NCBI GenBank assembly: GCA_029224185.1
Contig: JANZKI010000034.1
Coordinates: 744,001-808,000 of the forward strand
Direction of reading: 5' to 3'
DNA: 64,000 nucleotides
DNA from: Karalla daura
Taxonomy: Eukaryota; Chordata; Actinopteri; Chaetodontiformes; Leiognathidae
Each line of letters opens with the position of its first letter. The stretch's first letter is position 1. Below, one piece after another: positions 1-10,019 of this stretch. The position numbers were made by a program, and so were the translations under genes. Below the pieces are notes generated by a model that had not been told where the DNA came from, ran no database searches, and was given only the letters and a program-made list of their open reading frames with translations.

Positions 1-2
1 AG

Positions 3-8
3 TCGCGA
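3..8. other. NruI-type hexamer used as monomer phase mark
   Basis: The palindrome tcgcga sits at bases 3-8 of every monomer I checked, including v units, so it marks unit boundaries. It has two overlapping CpG steps. Confidence 0.9.
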
Positions 9-195
9 GGAGTAGTGTAACGTTTAACATTGATGGCAGTGGTGGGACAATGAATGGGGGCTTATGGAGATAAAAGGCTGCACTGGGCCTACGATGAGGC
101 TCGTCGTTTAAATTTCACAAGGCGCACGGGTTTATGGCCTGCCCCGCATGAGAGAGCACCAATGTTCCTACAAAACTGGAAAAAAGAATTTGTCT

Positions 196-222
196 GCTGC
201 TCAGGGTGTGGCTGGGAGCAGC
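196..222. other. 7-bp dyad, 13-base loop (representative, unit 1)
   Basis: Arms gctgctc (196-202) and gagcagc (216-222) are perfect reverse complements. In units with the ttaggg form (2, 4, v units) the arm loses its innermost pair. It recurs once per monomer. Confidence 0.85.
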
Positions 223-326
223 GTGAAAAGAGCGAAACGAGAGCTGATTTTTAAGCGATCCCGCATGTCGGCCCTGTGCAAAGAAGAGATTGGACATGCC
301 CAATGCTGACGGGGCCCTTTCAAACT

Positions 327-341
327 CTGGGAGTCTCCCAG
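327..341. other. 15-bp palindrome with one central base (unit 1)
   Basis: ctgggag-t-ctcccag at bases 327-341 has 7-bp perfect arms around a single T. It is intact in standard units and broken in v units and their partners, which read ctgcgag on the left arm. Confidence 0.88.
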
Positions 342-423
342 GGCCTGTGCCATCTGCTGGGGTGCATTGAAGCTGGACGCCTCATCACTTTGTATTACCA
401 TGTCAGCAGAGGAGACAATGGAG

Positions 424-433
424 CAGGTACCTG
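424..433. other. 10-bp palindrome containing a KpnI-type site (unit 1)
   Basis: caggtacctg is a perfect palindrome. It is kept in standard and v units alike and broken only in units 3 and 76, where the central t is c. Confidence 0.88.
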
Positions 434-527
434 AGCACATGGTCGTCGAGAAGAGGTTCTGCTGAAAAACCATACAATCTATCAGCGTGCAACTCGCTAC
501 ACAAACACACCACAAGATTCTTCAATT

Positions 528-552
528 TTTGAAATGAAAATGAAGTTTCAAA
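528..552. other. AT-rich 7-bp dyad, 11-base spacer (unit 1)
   Basis: Arms tttgaaa (528-534) and tttcaaa (546-552) flank an A-rich spacer. The region holds several A/T tracts and is the most AT-rich 120 bp of the monomer (44 G+C in bases 481-600 by count). Confidence 0.85.
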
Positions 553-695
553 GCCAAAGTATGGCAACGTTACGAATGTTTGTTTGTGGAGTTCTGTTTT
601 TCCCATTCATTCTTATGGGAAAGAGCCTAATTGGCCAAGTGATAAACATTTGGCTCTATGGAGACTGCGCTTTCACCTATCTGGAATATGAGCTC

Positions 696-718
696 ACTGT
701 CACGCCGTAGGGGACAGT
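696..718. other. 6-bp dyad, 11-base loop in the tail (unit 1)
   Basis: actgtc (696-701) and gacagt (713-718) are reverse complements. Alpha and beta tails keep both arms although they differ inside the loop at base 703. Exceptions are units 4 and 77 (right arm gagagt) and unit 7 (left arm changed). Confidence 0.85.
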
Positions 719-770
719 CTCCAGAACGCCCTGACACGACTTGATGTGTGTAGTATGAGAACTGTGACAC

Positions 771-1541
771 AGTCGCGAGGAGCAGTGTAATGTTTAACAT
801 TGATGGCAGTGGTGGGACAATGAATGGGGGCTTATGGAAAGAAAAGGCTGCACTGGGCCTACGATGAGGCTCGTCGTTTAAATTTCACAAGGCGCACGGG
901 TTTATGGCCTGCCCCGCATGAGAGAGCAAAAATGTTCCTACAAAACTGGAAAAAAGAATTTGTCTGCTGCTTAGGGTGAGGCTGGGAGCAGCGTGAAAAG
1001 AGCGAAACGAGAGCTGATTTTTAAGCGATCCCGCATGTCGGCCCTGTGCAAAGAAGAGATTGGACATGCCCAATGCTGACGGGGCCCTTTCAAACTCTGG
1101 GAGTCTCCCAGGGCCTGTGCCATCTGCTGGGGTGCATTGAAGCTGGACGCCTCATCACTTTGTATGACCATGTCAGCAGAGGAGACAATGGAGCAGGTAC
1201 CTGAGCACATGGTCGTCGAGAAGAGGTTCTGCTGAAAAACCATACAATCTATCAGCGTGCAACTCGCTACACAAACACACCACAAGATTCTTCAATTTTT
1301 GAAATGAAAATGAAGTTTCAAAGTCAAAGTATGGCAACGTTACGAATGTTTGTTTGTGGAGTTCTGTTTTTCCCATTCATTCTTATGGGAAAGAGCCAAA
1401 TTGGCCAAGTGATAAACATTTGGCTCTATGGAGACAACGCTTTCACCAATATGGAGCATGAGCTAACTGTCAAGCCGTAGGGGACAGTCTCCAGAATGCC
1501 CTGACACGAATTGGTGTGTGTAGTATGAGAACTGTGGCCAC
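771..1541 (+). repeat. Monomer 2: K-N-Kq with tga, alpha
   Basis: C13, TG21, ttagggtgagg form near base 210. Alpha tail with private caatatgg and cgaattgg. Matches monomer 75. Confidence 0.95.
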
Positions 1542-1544
1542 AGT
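1531..1544. other. 14-bp perfect palindrome spanning the unit 2/3 junction
   Basis: actgtggccacagt is its own reverse complement and lies across the boundary between consecutive monomers. It is present at essentially every junction. At the unit 1/2 junction (761-773) a one-base-shorter form, actgtg-a-cacagt, still has perfect 6-bp arms. Confidence 0.92.
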
Positions 1545-2312
1545 CGCGAGGAGTAGTGTAACGTTTAACATTGATGGCAGTGGTGGGACAATGAATGGGG
1601 GCTTATGGAGATAAAAGGCTGCACTGGGCCTACGATGAGGCTCGTCGTTTAAATTTCACAAGGCGCACGGGTTTATGGCCTGCCCCGCATGAGAGAGCAC
1701 CAATGTTCCTACAAAACTGGAAAAAAGAATTTGTCTGCTGCTCAGGGTGTGGCTGGGAGCAGCGTGAAAAGAGCGAAACGAGAGCTGATTTTTAAGCGAT
1801 CCCGCATGTCGGCCCTGTGCAAAGAAGAGATTGGACATGCCCAATGCTGACGGGGCCCTTTCAAACTCTGGGAGTCTCCCAGGGCCTGTGCCATCTGCTG
1901 GGGTGCATTGAAGCTGGACGCCTCATCACTTTGTATTACCATGTCAGCAGAGGAGACAATGGAGCAGGCACCTGAGCACATGGTCGTCGAGAAGAGGTTC
2001 TGCTGAAAAACCATACAATCTATCAGCGTGCAACTCGCTACACAAACACACCACAAGATTCTTCAATTTTTGAAATGAAAATGAAGTTTCAAAGCCAAAG
2101 TATGGCAACGTTACGAATGTTTGTTTGTGGAGTTCTGTTTTTCCCATTCATTCTTATGGGAAAGAGCCTAATTGGCCAAGTGATAAACATTTGGCTCTAT
2201 GGAGACTGCGCTTTCACCTATCTGGAATATGAGCTCACTGTCACGCCGTAGGGGACAGTCTCCAGAACGCCCTGACACGACTTGATGTGTGTAGTATGAG
2301 AACTGTGGCCAC
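1542..2312 (+). repeat. Monomer 3: D-N-P, beta
   Basis: T13, CG21; KpnI-type palindrome broken (ggcacc). Beta 644a. Matches monomer 76. Confidence 0.95.
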
Positions 2313-3083
2313 AGTCGCGAGGAGCAGTGTAATGTTTAACATTGATGGCAGTGGTGGGACAATGAATGGGGGCTTATGGAAAGAAAAGGCTGCACTGGGC
2401 CTATGATGAGGCTCGTCGTTTAAATTTCACAAGGCGCACGGGTTTATGGCCTGCCCCGCATGAGAGAGCAAAAATGTTCCTACAAAACTGGAAAAAAGAA
2501 TTTGTCTGCTGCTTAGGGTGAGGCTGGGAGCAGCGTGAAAAGAGCGAAACGAGAGCTGATTTTTAAGCGATCCCGCATGTCGGCCCTGTGCAAAGAAGAG
2601 ATTGGACATGCCCAATGCTGACAGGGCCCTTTCAAACTCTGGGAGTCTCCCAGGGCCTGTGCCATCTGCTGGGGTGCATTGAAGCTGGACGCCTCATCAC
2701 TTTGTATTACCATGTCAGCAGAGGAGACAATGGAGCAGGTACCTGAGCACATGGTCGTCGAGAAGAGGTTCTGCTGAAAAACCATACAATCTATCAGCGT
2801 GCAACTCGCTACACAAACACACCACAAGATTCTTCAATTTTTGAAATGAAAATGAAGTTTCAAAGTCAAAGTATGGCAACGTTGCGAATGTTTGTTTGTG
2901 GAGTTCTGTTTTTCACATTCATTCTTGTGGGAAAAAGCCAAATTGGCCAAGTGATAAACATTTGGCTCTATGGAGACAACGCCTTCCCAAATCTGGATTA
3001 TGAGCTAACTGTCAAGCCGTAGGGGAGAGTTTCCAGTACGCCCTGACACGATTTTGTGTGTGTAGAATGAGAACTGTGGCCAC
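2313..3083 (+). repeat. Monomer 4: K-N-Kq with tga, diverged tail
   Basis: C13, TG21; private ctatgatg and acagggccc. The tail is unlike alpha or beta at several sites (cttgtggg, cttcccaaat, ggattatg, gagagttt, tagaatg). Matches monomer 77. Confidence 0.95.
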
Positions 3084-3854
3084 AGTCGCGAGGAGTAGTG
3101 TAACGCTGAACATTGATGGCAGCGGTGGGACAATGAATGGGGGCTTATGGAGAGAAAAGGCTGCACTGGGCCTACGATGAGGCTCGTCGTTTAAATTTCA
3201 CAAGGCGCACGGGTTTATGGCCTGCCCCGCATGAGAGAGCACCAATGTTCCTACAAAACTGGAAAAAAGAATTTGTCTGCTGCTTAGGGTGTGGCTGGCA
3301 GCAGTGTAAAAAGAGCGAAACGAGAGCTGATTTTTAAGCGATCCCGCATGTCGGCCCTGTGCTAAGAAGAGATTGGACATGCCCAATGCTGACGGGGCCC
3401 TTTCAAACTCTGGGAGTCTCCCAGGGCCTGTGCCATCTGCTGGGGTGCATTGAAGCTGGACGCCTCATCACTTTGTATTACCATGTCAGCAGAGGAGACA
3501 ATGGAGCAGGTACCTGAGCACATGGTCGTCGAGAAGAGGTTCTGCTGAAAAACCATACAATCTATCAGCGTGCAACTCGCTACACAAACACACCACAAGA
3601 TTCTTCAATTTTTGAAATGAAAATGAAGTTTCAAAGCCAAAGTATGGCAACGTTACGAATGTTTGTTTGTGGAGTTCTGTTTTTCCCATTCATTCTTATG
3701 GGAAAGGGCCTAATTGGCCAAGTGATAAACATTTGGCTCTATGGAGACTGCGCTTTCACCTATCTGGAATATGAGCTCACTGTCACGCCGTAGGGGACAG
3801 TCTCCAGAACGCCCTGACACGACCTGATGTGTGTAGTATGAGAACTGTGGCCAC
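3084..3854 (+). repeat. Monomer 5: E-N-P, beta
   Basis: T13, CG21 followed by ctgaac; private agcggtgg, ggcagcagtgt and gctaagaag. Beta 644a with cgacctga. Confidence 0.95.
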
Positions 3855-4250
3855 AGTCGCGAGGAGCAGTGTAATGTTTAACATTGATGGCAGTGGTGGG
3901 ACAATGAATGGGGGCTTATGGAGATAAAAGGCTGCACTGGGCCTACGATGAGGCTCGTCGTTTAAATTTCACAAGGCGCACGGGTTTATGGCCTGCCCCG
4001 CATGAGAGAGCAAAAATGTTCCTACAAAACTGGAAAAAAGAATTTGTCTGCTGCTTAGGGTGAGGCTGGGAGCAGCGTGAAAAGAGCGAAACGAGAGCTG
4101 ATTTTAAGCGATCCCGCATGTCGCACGGGGCTATGAAGGGATTGGACATGCCCAATGCTGAGGGGGCCCTTTCCCACTCTGCGAGTCTCCCGGGGACTGT
4201 GCCATCTGCTGGGGTGCATTGAAGCTGGACGCCTCATCACTTTCTATGAC

Positions 4251-4256
4251 CACGTG
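4251..4256. other. CACGTG E-box-type hexamer specific to v monomers
   Basis: cacgtg occurs at base 397 of v units 6, 32 (24294), 38 (28916), 49 (37391) and 80 (61290). Standard monomers read catgtc here, and hybrid unit 46 has lost it. The hexamer is the core site of bHLH proteins such as USF and MYC; binding here is only a possibility. Confidence 0.7.
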
Positions 4257-4558
4257 AGCAGAGGAGACATTGGAGCAGGTACCTGAGCACATGGTTGTCG
4301 AGAAATGGTGCTGCTGAAAAACCATACAACCTATCAGCGTGCAACTCGCTACACAAACACACCACAAGATTCTTTAATTTTTGAAATGAAAATGATGTTT
4401 CAAAGTCAAAGTATGGCAACGTTGCGAATGTTTGTTTGTGGAGTTCTGTTTGTCCCATTCATTCTTATGGGAAAAAGCCAAATTGGCCAAGTGATAAACA
4501 TTTGGCTCTATGGAGACTGCGCTTTCACCTATCTGGAATATGAGCTAACTGTCACGCC

Positions 4559-4564
4559 CTCGAG
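4559..4564. other. XhoI-type site marking one v sublineage
   Basis: ctcgag occurs in the tail of v units 6, 32 (24602-24607) and 38 (29224-29229), but not in v units 49 and 80, which read gtcggg. It separates two v lineages. Confidence 0.85.
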
Positions 4565-4623
4565 GACAGTCTCCAGAACGCCCTGACACGATTTGATGTG
4601 TGTAGTATGAGAACTGTGGCCAC

Positions 4624-5393
4624 AGTCGCGAGGAGTAGTGTAATGTTTAACATTGATGGCAGTGGTGGGACAATGAATGGGGGCTTATGGAAAGAAAAGG
4701 CTGCACTGGGCCTACGATGAGGCTCGTCGTTTAAATTTCACAAGGCGCACGGGTTTATGGCCTGCCCCGCATGAGAGAGCACCAATGTTCCTACAAAACT
4801 GGAAAAAAGAATTTGTCTGCTGCTTCGGGTGTGGCTGGGAGCAGCGTGAAAAGAGCGAAACGAGAGCTGATTTTTAAGCGATCCCGCATGTCGGCCCGGT
4901 GCTAAGAAGAGATTGGACATGCCCAATGCTGAGGGGGCCCTTTCCCACTCTGCGAGTCTCCCAGGGCCTGTGCCATCTGCTGGGGTGCATTGAAGCTGTA
5001 CGCCTCATCACTTTGTATTACCATGTCAGCAGAGGAGACATAGGAGCAGGTACCTGAGCACATGGTCGTCGAGAAGAGGTGCTGCTGAAAAACCATACAA
5101 CCTATTAGCGTGCAACTCGCTACACAAACACACCACAAGATTCTTCAATTTTTGAAATGAAAATGAAGTTTCAAAGTCAAAGTATGGCAACGTTGCGAAT
5201 GTTTGTTTGTGGAGTTCTGTTTTTCCCATTCATTCTTATGGGAAAAAGCCAAATTGGCCAAGTGATAAACATTTGGCTCTATGGAGACAACGCTTCACCA
5301 ATCTGGAGCATGAGCTAAATGTCAAGCCGTAGGGGACAGTCTCCAGAAGGCCCTGACACGATTTGGTGTGTGTAGTATGAGAACTGTGGCCAC
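4624..5393 (+). repeat. Monomer 7: v partner, K-N-P, 770 bp
   Basis: T13 with TG21, cttcggg near base 200, cccggtgctaag. Short alpha tail (one T missing, gcttcacc) with gaaggccc and a private ctaaatg. Confidence 0.95.
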
Positions 5394-6164
5394 AGTCGCG
5401 AGGAGTAGTGTAACGTTTAACATTAATGGCAGTGGTGGGACAATGAATGGGGGCTTATGGAGATAAAAGGCTGCACTGGGCCTACGATGAGGCTCGTCGT
5501 TTAAATTTCACAAGGCGCACGGGTTTATGGCCTGCCCCGCATGAGAGAGCACCAATGTTCCTACAAAACTGGAAAAAAGAATTTGTCTGCTGCTCAGGGT
5601 GTGGCTGGGAGCAGCGTGAAAAGAGCGAAACGAGAGCTGATTTTTAAGCGATCCCGCATGTCGGCCCTGTGCAAAGAAGAGATTGGACATGCCCAATGCT
5701 GACGGGGCCCTTTCAAACTCTGGGAGTCTCCCAGGGCCTGTGCCATCTGCTGGGGTGCATTGAAGCTGGACGCCTCATCACTTTGTATTACCATGTCAGC
5801 AGAGGAGACAATGGAGCAGGTACCTGAGCACATGGTCGTCGAGAAGAGGTTCTGCTGAAAAACCATACAATCTATCAGCGTGCAACTCGCTACACAAACA
5901 CACCACAAGATTCTTCAATTTTTGAAATGAAAATGAAGTTTCAAAGCCAAAGTATGGCAACGTTACGAATGTTTGTTTGTGGAGTTCTGTTTTTCCCATT
6001 CATTCTTATGGGAAAGAGCCAAATTGGCCAAGTGATAAACATTTGGCTCTATGGAGACAACGCTTTCACCAATCTGGAGCATGAGCTAACTGTCAAGCCG
6101 TAGGGGACAGTCTCCAGAATGCCCTGACACGATTTGGTGTGTGTAGTATGAGAACTGTGGCCAC
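5394..6164 (+). repeat. Monomer 8: D-N-P with 32a, alpha
   Basis: T13, CG21, attaatgg at bases 30-37; standard alpha tail. Confidence 0.95.
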
Positions 6165-6935
6165 AGTCGCGAGGAGTAGTGTAACGTTTAACATTGATGG
6201 CAGTGGTGGGACAATGAATGGGGGCTTATGGAGATAAAAGGCTGCACTGGGCCTACGATGAGGCTCGTCGTTTACATTTCACAAGGCGCACGGGTTTATG
6301 GCCTGCCCCGCATGAGAGAGCACCAATGTTCCTACAAAACTGGAAAAAAGAATTTGTCTGCTGCTCAGGGTGTGGCTGGGAGCAGCGTGAAAAGAGCGAA
6401 ACGAGAGCTGATTTTTAAGCGATCCCGCATGTCGGCCCTGTGCAAAGAAGAGATTGGACATGCCCAATGCTGACGGGGCCCTTTCAAACTCTGGGAGTCT
6501 CCCAGGGCCTGTGCCATCTGCTGGGGTGCATTGAAGCTGGACGCCTCATCACTTTGTATTACCATGTCAGCAGAGGAGACAATGGAGCAGGTACCTGAGC
6601 ACATGGTCGTCGAGAAGAGGTTCTGCTGAAAAACCATACAATCTATCAGCGTGCAACTCGCTACACAAACACACCACAAGATTCTTCAATTTTTGAAATG
6701 AAAATGAAGTTTCAAAGCCAAAGTATGGCAACGTTACGAATGTTTGTTTGTGGAGTTCTGTTTTTCCCATTCATTCTTATGGGAAAGAGCCTAATTGGCC
6801 AAGTGATCAACATTTGGCTCTATGGAGACTGCGCTTTCACCTATCTGGAATATGAGCTCACTGTCACGCCGTAGGGGACAGTCTCCAGAACGCCCTGACA
6901 CGACTTGATGTGTGTAGTATGAGAACTGTGGCCAC
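6165..6935 (+). repeat. Monomer 9: D-H-P, beta
   Basis: T13, CG21, 111c. Beta 644c, 663g, 737c, 746g. Confidence 0.95.
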
Positions 6936-7706
6936 AGTCGCGAGGAGCAGTGTAATGTTTAACATTGATGGCAGTGGTGGGACAATGAATGGGGGCTTAT
7001 GGAAAGAAAAGGCTGCACTGGGCCTACGATGAGGCTCGTCGTTTAAATTTCACAAGGCGCACGGGTTTATGGCCTGCCCCGCATGAGAGAGCAAAAATGT
7101 TCCTACAAAACTGGAAAAAAGAATTTGTCTGCTGCTCAGGGTGTGGCTGGGAGCAGCGTGAAAAGAGCGCAACGAGAGCTGATTTTTAAGCGATCCCGCA
7201 TGTCGGCCCTGTGCAAAGAAGAGATAGGACATGCCCAATGCTGACGGGGCCCTTTCAAACTCTGGGAGTCTCCCAGGGCCTGTGCCATCTGCTGGGGTGC
7301 ATTGAAGCTGGACGCCTCATCACTTTGTATTACCATGTCAGCAGAGGAGACAATGGAGCAGGTACCTGAGCACATGGTCGTCGAGAAGAGGTTCTGCTGA
7401 AAAACCATACAATCTATCAGCGTGCAACTCGCTACACAAACACACCACAAGATTCTTCAATTTTTGAAATGAAAATGAAGTTTCAAAGCCAAAGTATGGC
7501 AACGTTACGAATGTTTGTTTGTGGAGTTCTGTTTTTCCCATTCATTCTTATGGGAAAGAGCCTAATTGGCCAAGTGATCAACATTTGGCTCTATGGAGAC
7601 TGCGCTTTCACCTATCTGGAATATGAGCTCACTGTCACGCCGTAGGGGACAGTCTCCAGAACGCCCTGACACGACTTGATATGTGTAGTATGAGAACTGT
7701 GGCCAC
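6936..7706 (+). repeat. Monomer 10: K-N-Kq with 291a, beta
   Basis: C13, TG21; private gcgcaacg near base 230. Beta 644c, 746a. Confidence 0.95.
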
Positions 7707-8477
7707 AGTCGCGAGGAGTAGTGTAACGTTTAACATTGATGGCAGTGGTGGGACAATGAATGGGGGCTTATGGAGATAAAAGGCTGCACTGGGCCTACGA
7801 TGAGGCTCGTCGTTTAAATTTCACAAGGCGCACGGGTTTATGGCCTGCCCCGCATGAGAGAGCACCAATGTTCCTACAAAACTGGAAAAAAGAATTTGTC
7901 TGCTGCTCAGGGTGTGGCTGGGAGCAGCGTGAAAAGAGCGAAACGAGAGCTGATTTTTAAGCGATCCCGCATGTCGGCCCTGTGCAAAGAAGAGATTGGA
8001 CATGCCCAATGCTGACGGGGCCCTTTCAAACTCTGGGAGTCTCCCAGGGCCTGTGCCATCTGCTGGGGTGCATTGAAGCTGGACGCCTCATCACTTTGTA
8101 TTACCATGTCAGCAGAGGAGACAATGGAGCAGGTACCTGAGCACATGGTCGTCGAGAAGAGGTTCTGCTGAAAAACCATACAATCTATCAGCGTGCAACT
8201 CGCTACACAAACACACCACAAGATTCTTCAATTTTTGAAATGAAAATGAAGTTTCAAAGCCAAAGTATGGCAACGTTACGAATGTTTGTTTGTGGAGTTC
8301 TGTTTTTCCCATTCATTCTTATGGGAAAGAGCCAAATTGGCCAAGTGATAAACATTTGGCTCTATGGAGACAACGCTTTCACCAATCTGGAGCATGAGCT
8401 AACTGTCAAGCCGTAGGGGACAGTCTCCAGAATGCCCTGACACGATTTGGTGTGTGTAGTATGAGAACTGTGGCCAC
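7707..8477 (+). repeat. Monomer 11: D-N-P, alpha
   Basis: T13, CG21; standard alpha tail. Confidence 0.95.
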
Positions 8478-9248
8478 AGTCGCGAGGAGTAGTGTAACGT
8501 TTAACATTGATGGCAGTGGTGGGACAATGAATGGGGGCTTATGGAGATAAAAGGCTGCACTGGGCCTACGATGAGGCTCGTCGTTTAAATTTCACAAGGC
8601 GCACGGGTTTATGGCCTGCCCCGCATGAGAGAGCACCAATGTTCCTACAAAACTGGAAAAAAGAATTTGTCTGCTGCTCAGGGTGTGGCTGGGAGCAGCG
8701 TGAAAAGAGCGAAACGAGAGCTGATTTTTAAGCGATCCCGCATGTCGGCCCTGTGCAAAGAAGAGATTGGACATGCCCAATGCTGACGGGGCCCTTTCAA
8801 ACTCTGGGAGTCTCCCAGGGCCTGTGCCATCTGCTGGGGTGCATTGAAGCTGGACGCCTCATCACTTTGTATTACCATGTCAGCAGAGGAGACAATGGAG
8901 CAGGTACCTGAGCACATGGTCGTCGAGAAGAGGTTCTGCTGAAAAACCATACAATCTATCAGCGTGCAACTCGCTACACAAACACACCACAAGATTCTTC
9001 AATTTTTGAAATGAAAATGAAGTTTCAAAGCCAAAGTATGGCAACGTTACGAATGTTTGTTTGTGGAGTTCTGTTTTTCCCATTCATTCTTATGGGAAAG
9101 AGCCTAATTGGCCAAGTGATCAACATTTGGCTCTATGGAGACTGCGCTTTCACCTATCTGGAATATGAGCTCACTGTCACGCCGTAGGGGACAGTCTCCA
9201 GAACGCCCTGACACGACTTGATATGTGTAGTATGAGAACTGTGGCCAC
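8478..9248 (+). repeat. Monomer 12: D-N-P, beta
   Basis: T13, CG21. Beta 644c, 663g, 737c, 746a. Confidence 0.95.
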
Positions 9249-10019
9249 AGTCGCGAGGAGTAGTGTAACGTTTAACATTGATGGCAGTGGTGGGACAATG
9301 AATGGGGGCTTATGGAGATAAAAGGCTGCACTGGGCCTACGATGAGGCTCGTCGTTTACATTTCACAAGGCGCACGGGTTTATGGCCTGCCCCGCATGAG
9401 AGAGCACCAATGTTCCTACAAAACTGGAAAAAAGAATTTGTCTGCTGCTCAGGGTGTGGCTGGGAGCAGCGTGAAAAGAGCGAAACGAGAGCTGATTTTT
9501 AAGCGATCCCGCATGTCGGCCCTGTGCAAAGAAGAGATTGGACATGCCCAATGCTGACGGGGCCCTTTCAAACTCTGGGAGTCTCCCAGGGCCTGTGCCA
9601 TCTGCTGGGGTGCATTGAAGCTGGACGCCTCATCACTTTGTATTACCATGTCAGCAGAGGAGACAATGGAGCAGGTACCTGAGCACATGGTCGTCGAGAA
9701 GAGGTTCTGCTGAAAAACCATACAATCTATCAGCGTGCAACTCGCTACACAAACACACCACAAGATTCTTCAATTTTTGAAATGAAAATGAAGTTTCAAA
9801 GCCAAAGTATGGCAACGTTACGAATGTTTGTTTGTGGAGTTCTGTTTTTCCCATTCATTCTTATGGGAAAGAGCCTAATTGGCCAAGTGATCAACATTTG
9901 GCTCTATGGAGACTGCGCTTTCACCTATCTGGAATATGAGCTCACTGTCACGCCGTAGGGGACAGTCTCCAGAACGCCCTGACATGACTTGATGTGTGTA
10001 GTATGAGAACTGTGGCCAC
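9249..10019 (+). repeat. Monomer 13: D-H-P, beta
   Basis: T13, CG21, 111c. Beta 644c, 663g, 737t. Confidence 0.95.

Larger units (their letters stand above)
1..770 (+). repeat. Monomer 1: D-N-P, beta
   Basis: T13, CG21. Beta tail 644a, 663g, 737c, 746g. It is 770 bp because the junction reads gtgacac instead of gtggccac. Confidence 0.95.
1..3854 (+). repeat. Alternating D/K dimer domain (units 1-5)
   Basis: Units alternate D-beta (1, 3), K with a stop-like tga at about base 217 (2, 4) and an E unit (5), giving a 1542-bp dimer rhythm. Unit 4 carries a separately diverged tail. Units 2-4 recur almost unchanged at 57039-59351. Confidence 0.8.
3855..4623 (+). repeat. Monomer 6: v type with D head, 769 bp
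   Basis: One T is missing at about base 243 and the segment near base 265 is replaced by a gcacgggg-ctatgaa form one base shorter. CACGTG and XhoI markers present. It is the only v unit with a D head. Confidence 0.95.
3855..7706 (+). repeat. v-containing HOR block (units 6-10)
   Basis: The order is v, K-P partner, D-N-P alpha with 32a, D-H-P beta, K-Kq with 291a. This is the same order as the first five members of the 4622-bp hexamer, 20043 bp downstream, with small differences: unit 6 has a D instead of a K head, unit 9 has CG instead of CC at 21-22, and unit 10 has a beta instead of an alpha tail. Confidence 0.8.

Noticed and set aside
64..72. TATA-like gataaaagg in D units
   Set aside because: Absent from K units (aagaaaagg), first base not canonical, and no other promoter element around it. 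A chance AT-rich stretch is more likely.
115..131. Possible CENP-B box near ttcacaaggcgcacggg
   Set aside because: The spacing is wrong and the required ttcg core is absent. No other position in the monomer fits the essential CENP-B box bases on the strand read; a full two-strand pattern scan would be needed to be final.
54..254. 66-codon plus-strand frame, and an overlapping 81-codon frame in H units
   Set aside because: Single-base variants insert a stop (units 2, 4, 75, 77), remove the stretch (unit 72) or open and close the second frame at base 111. This is drift without coding constraint.
201..515. 104-codon minus-strand open frame repeated in most monomers
   Set aside because: It is a frame in tandem DNA copied with the repeat, not separately maintained. 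It shortens to 78 codons in v and several other units, has no recognisable domain and overlaps other equally open frames. No promoter or splice context was seen.
632..653. Pol III A-box-like tggccaagtg, with a search for tRNA, 5S rRNA and snRNA genes
   Set aside because: There is no matching B box at a suitable distance, no cloverleaf, and no 5S or U-RNA sequence that I could recognise.
761..773. Unit 1 junction deletion as the edge of a different array
   Set aside because: Sequence on both sides is standard monomer in the same orientation; it is a small private change at one junction.
4305..4586. 93-codon plus-strand frame in v monomers
   Set aside because: It exists only because v has gaaatgg in place of gaagagg and lacks a tail stop. 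It has no recognisable domain and recurs only as the v unit is copied.
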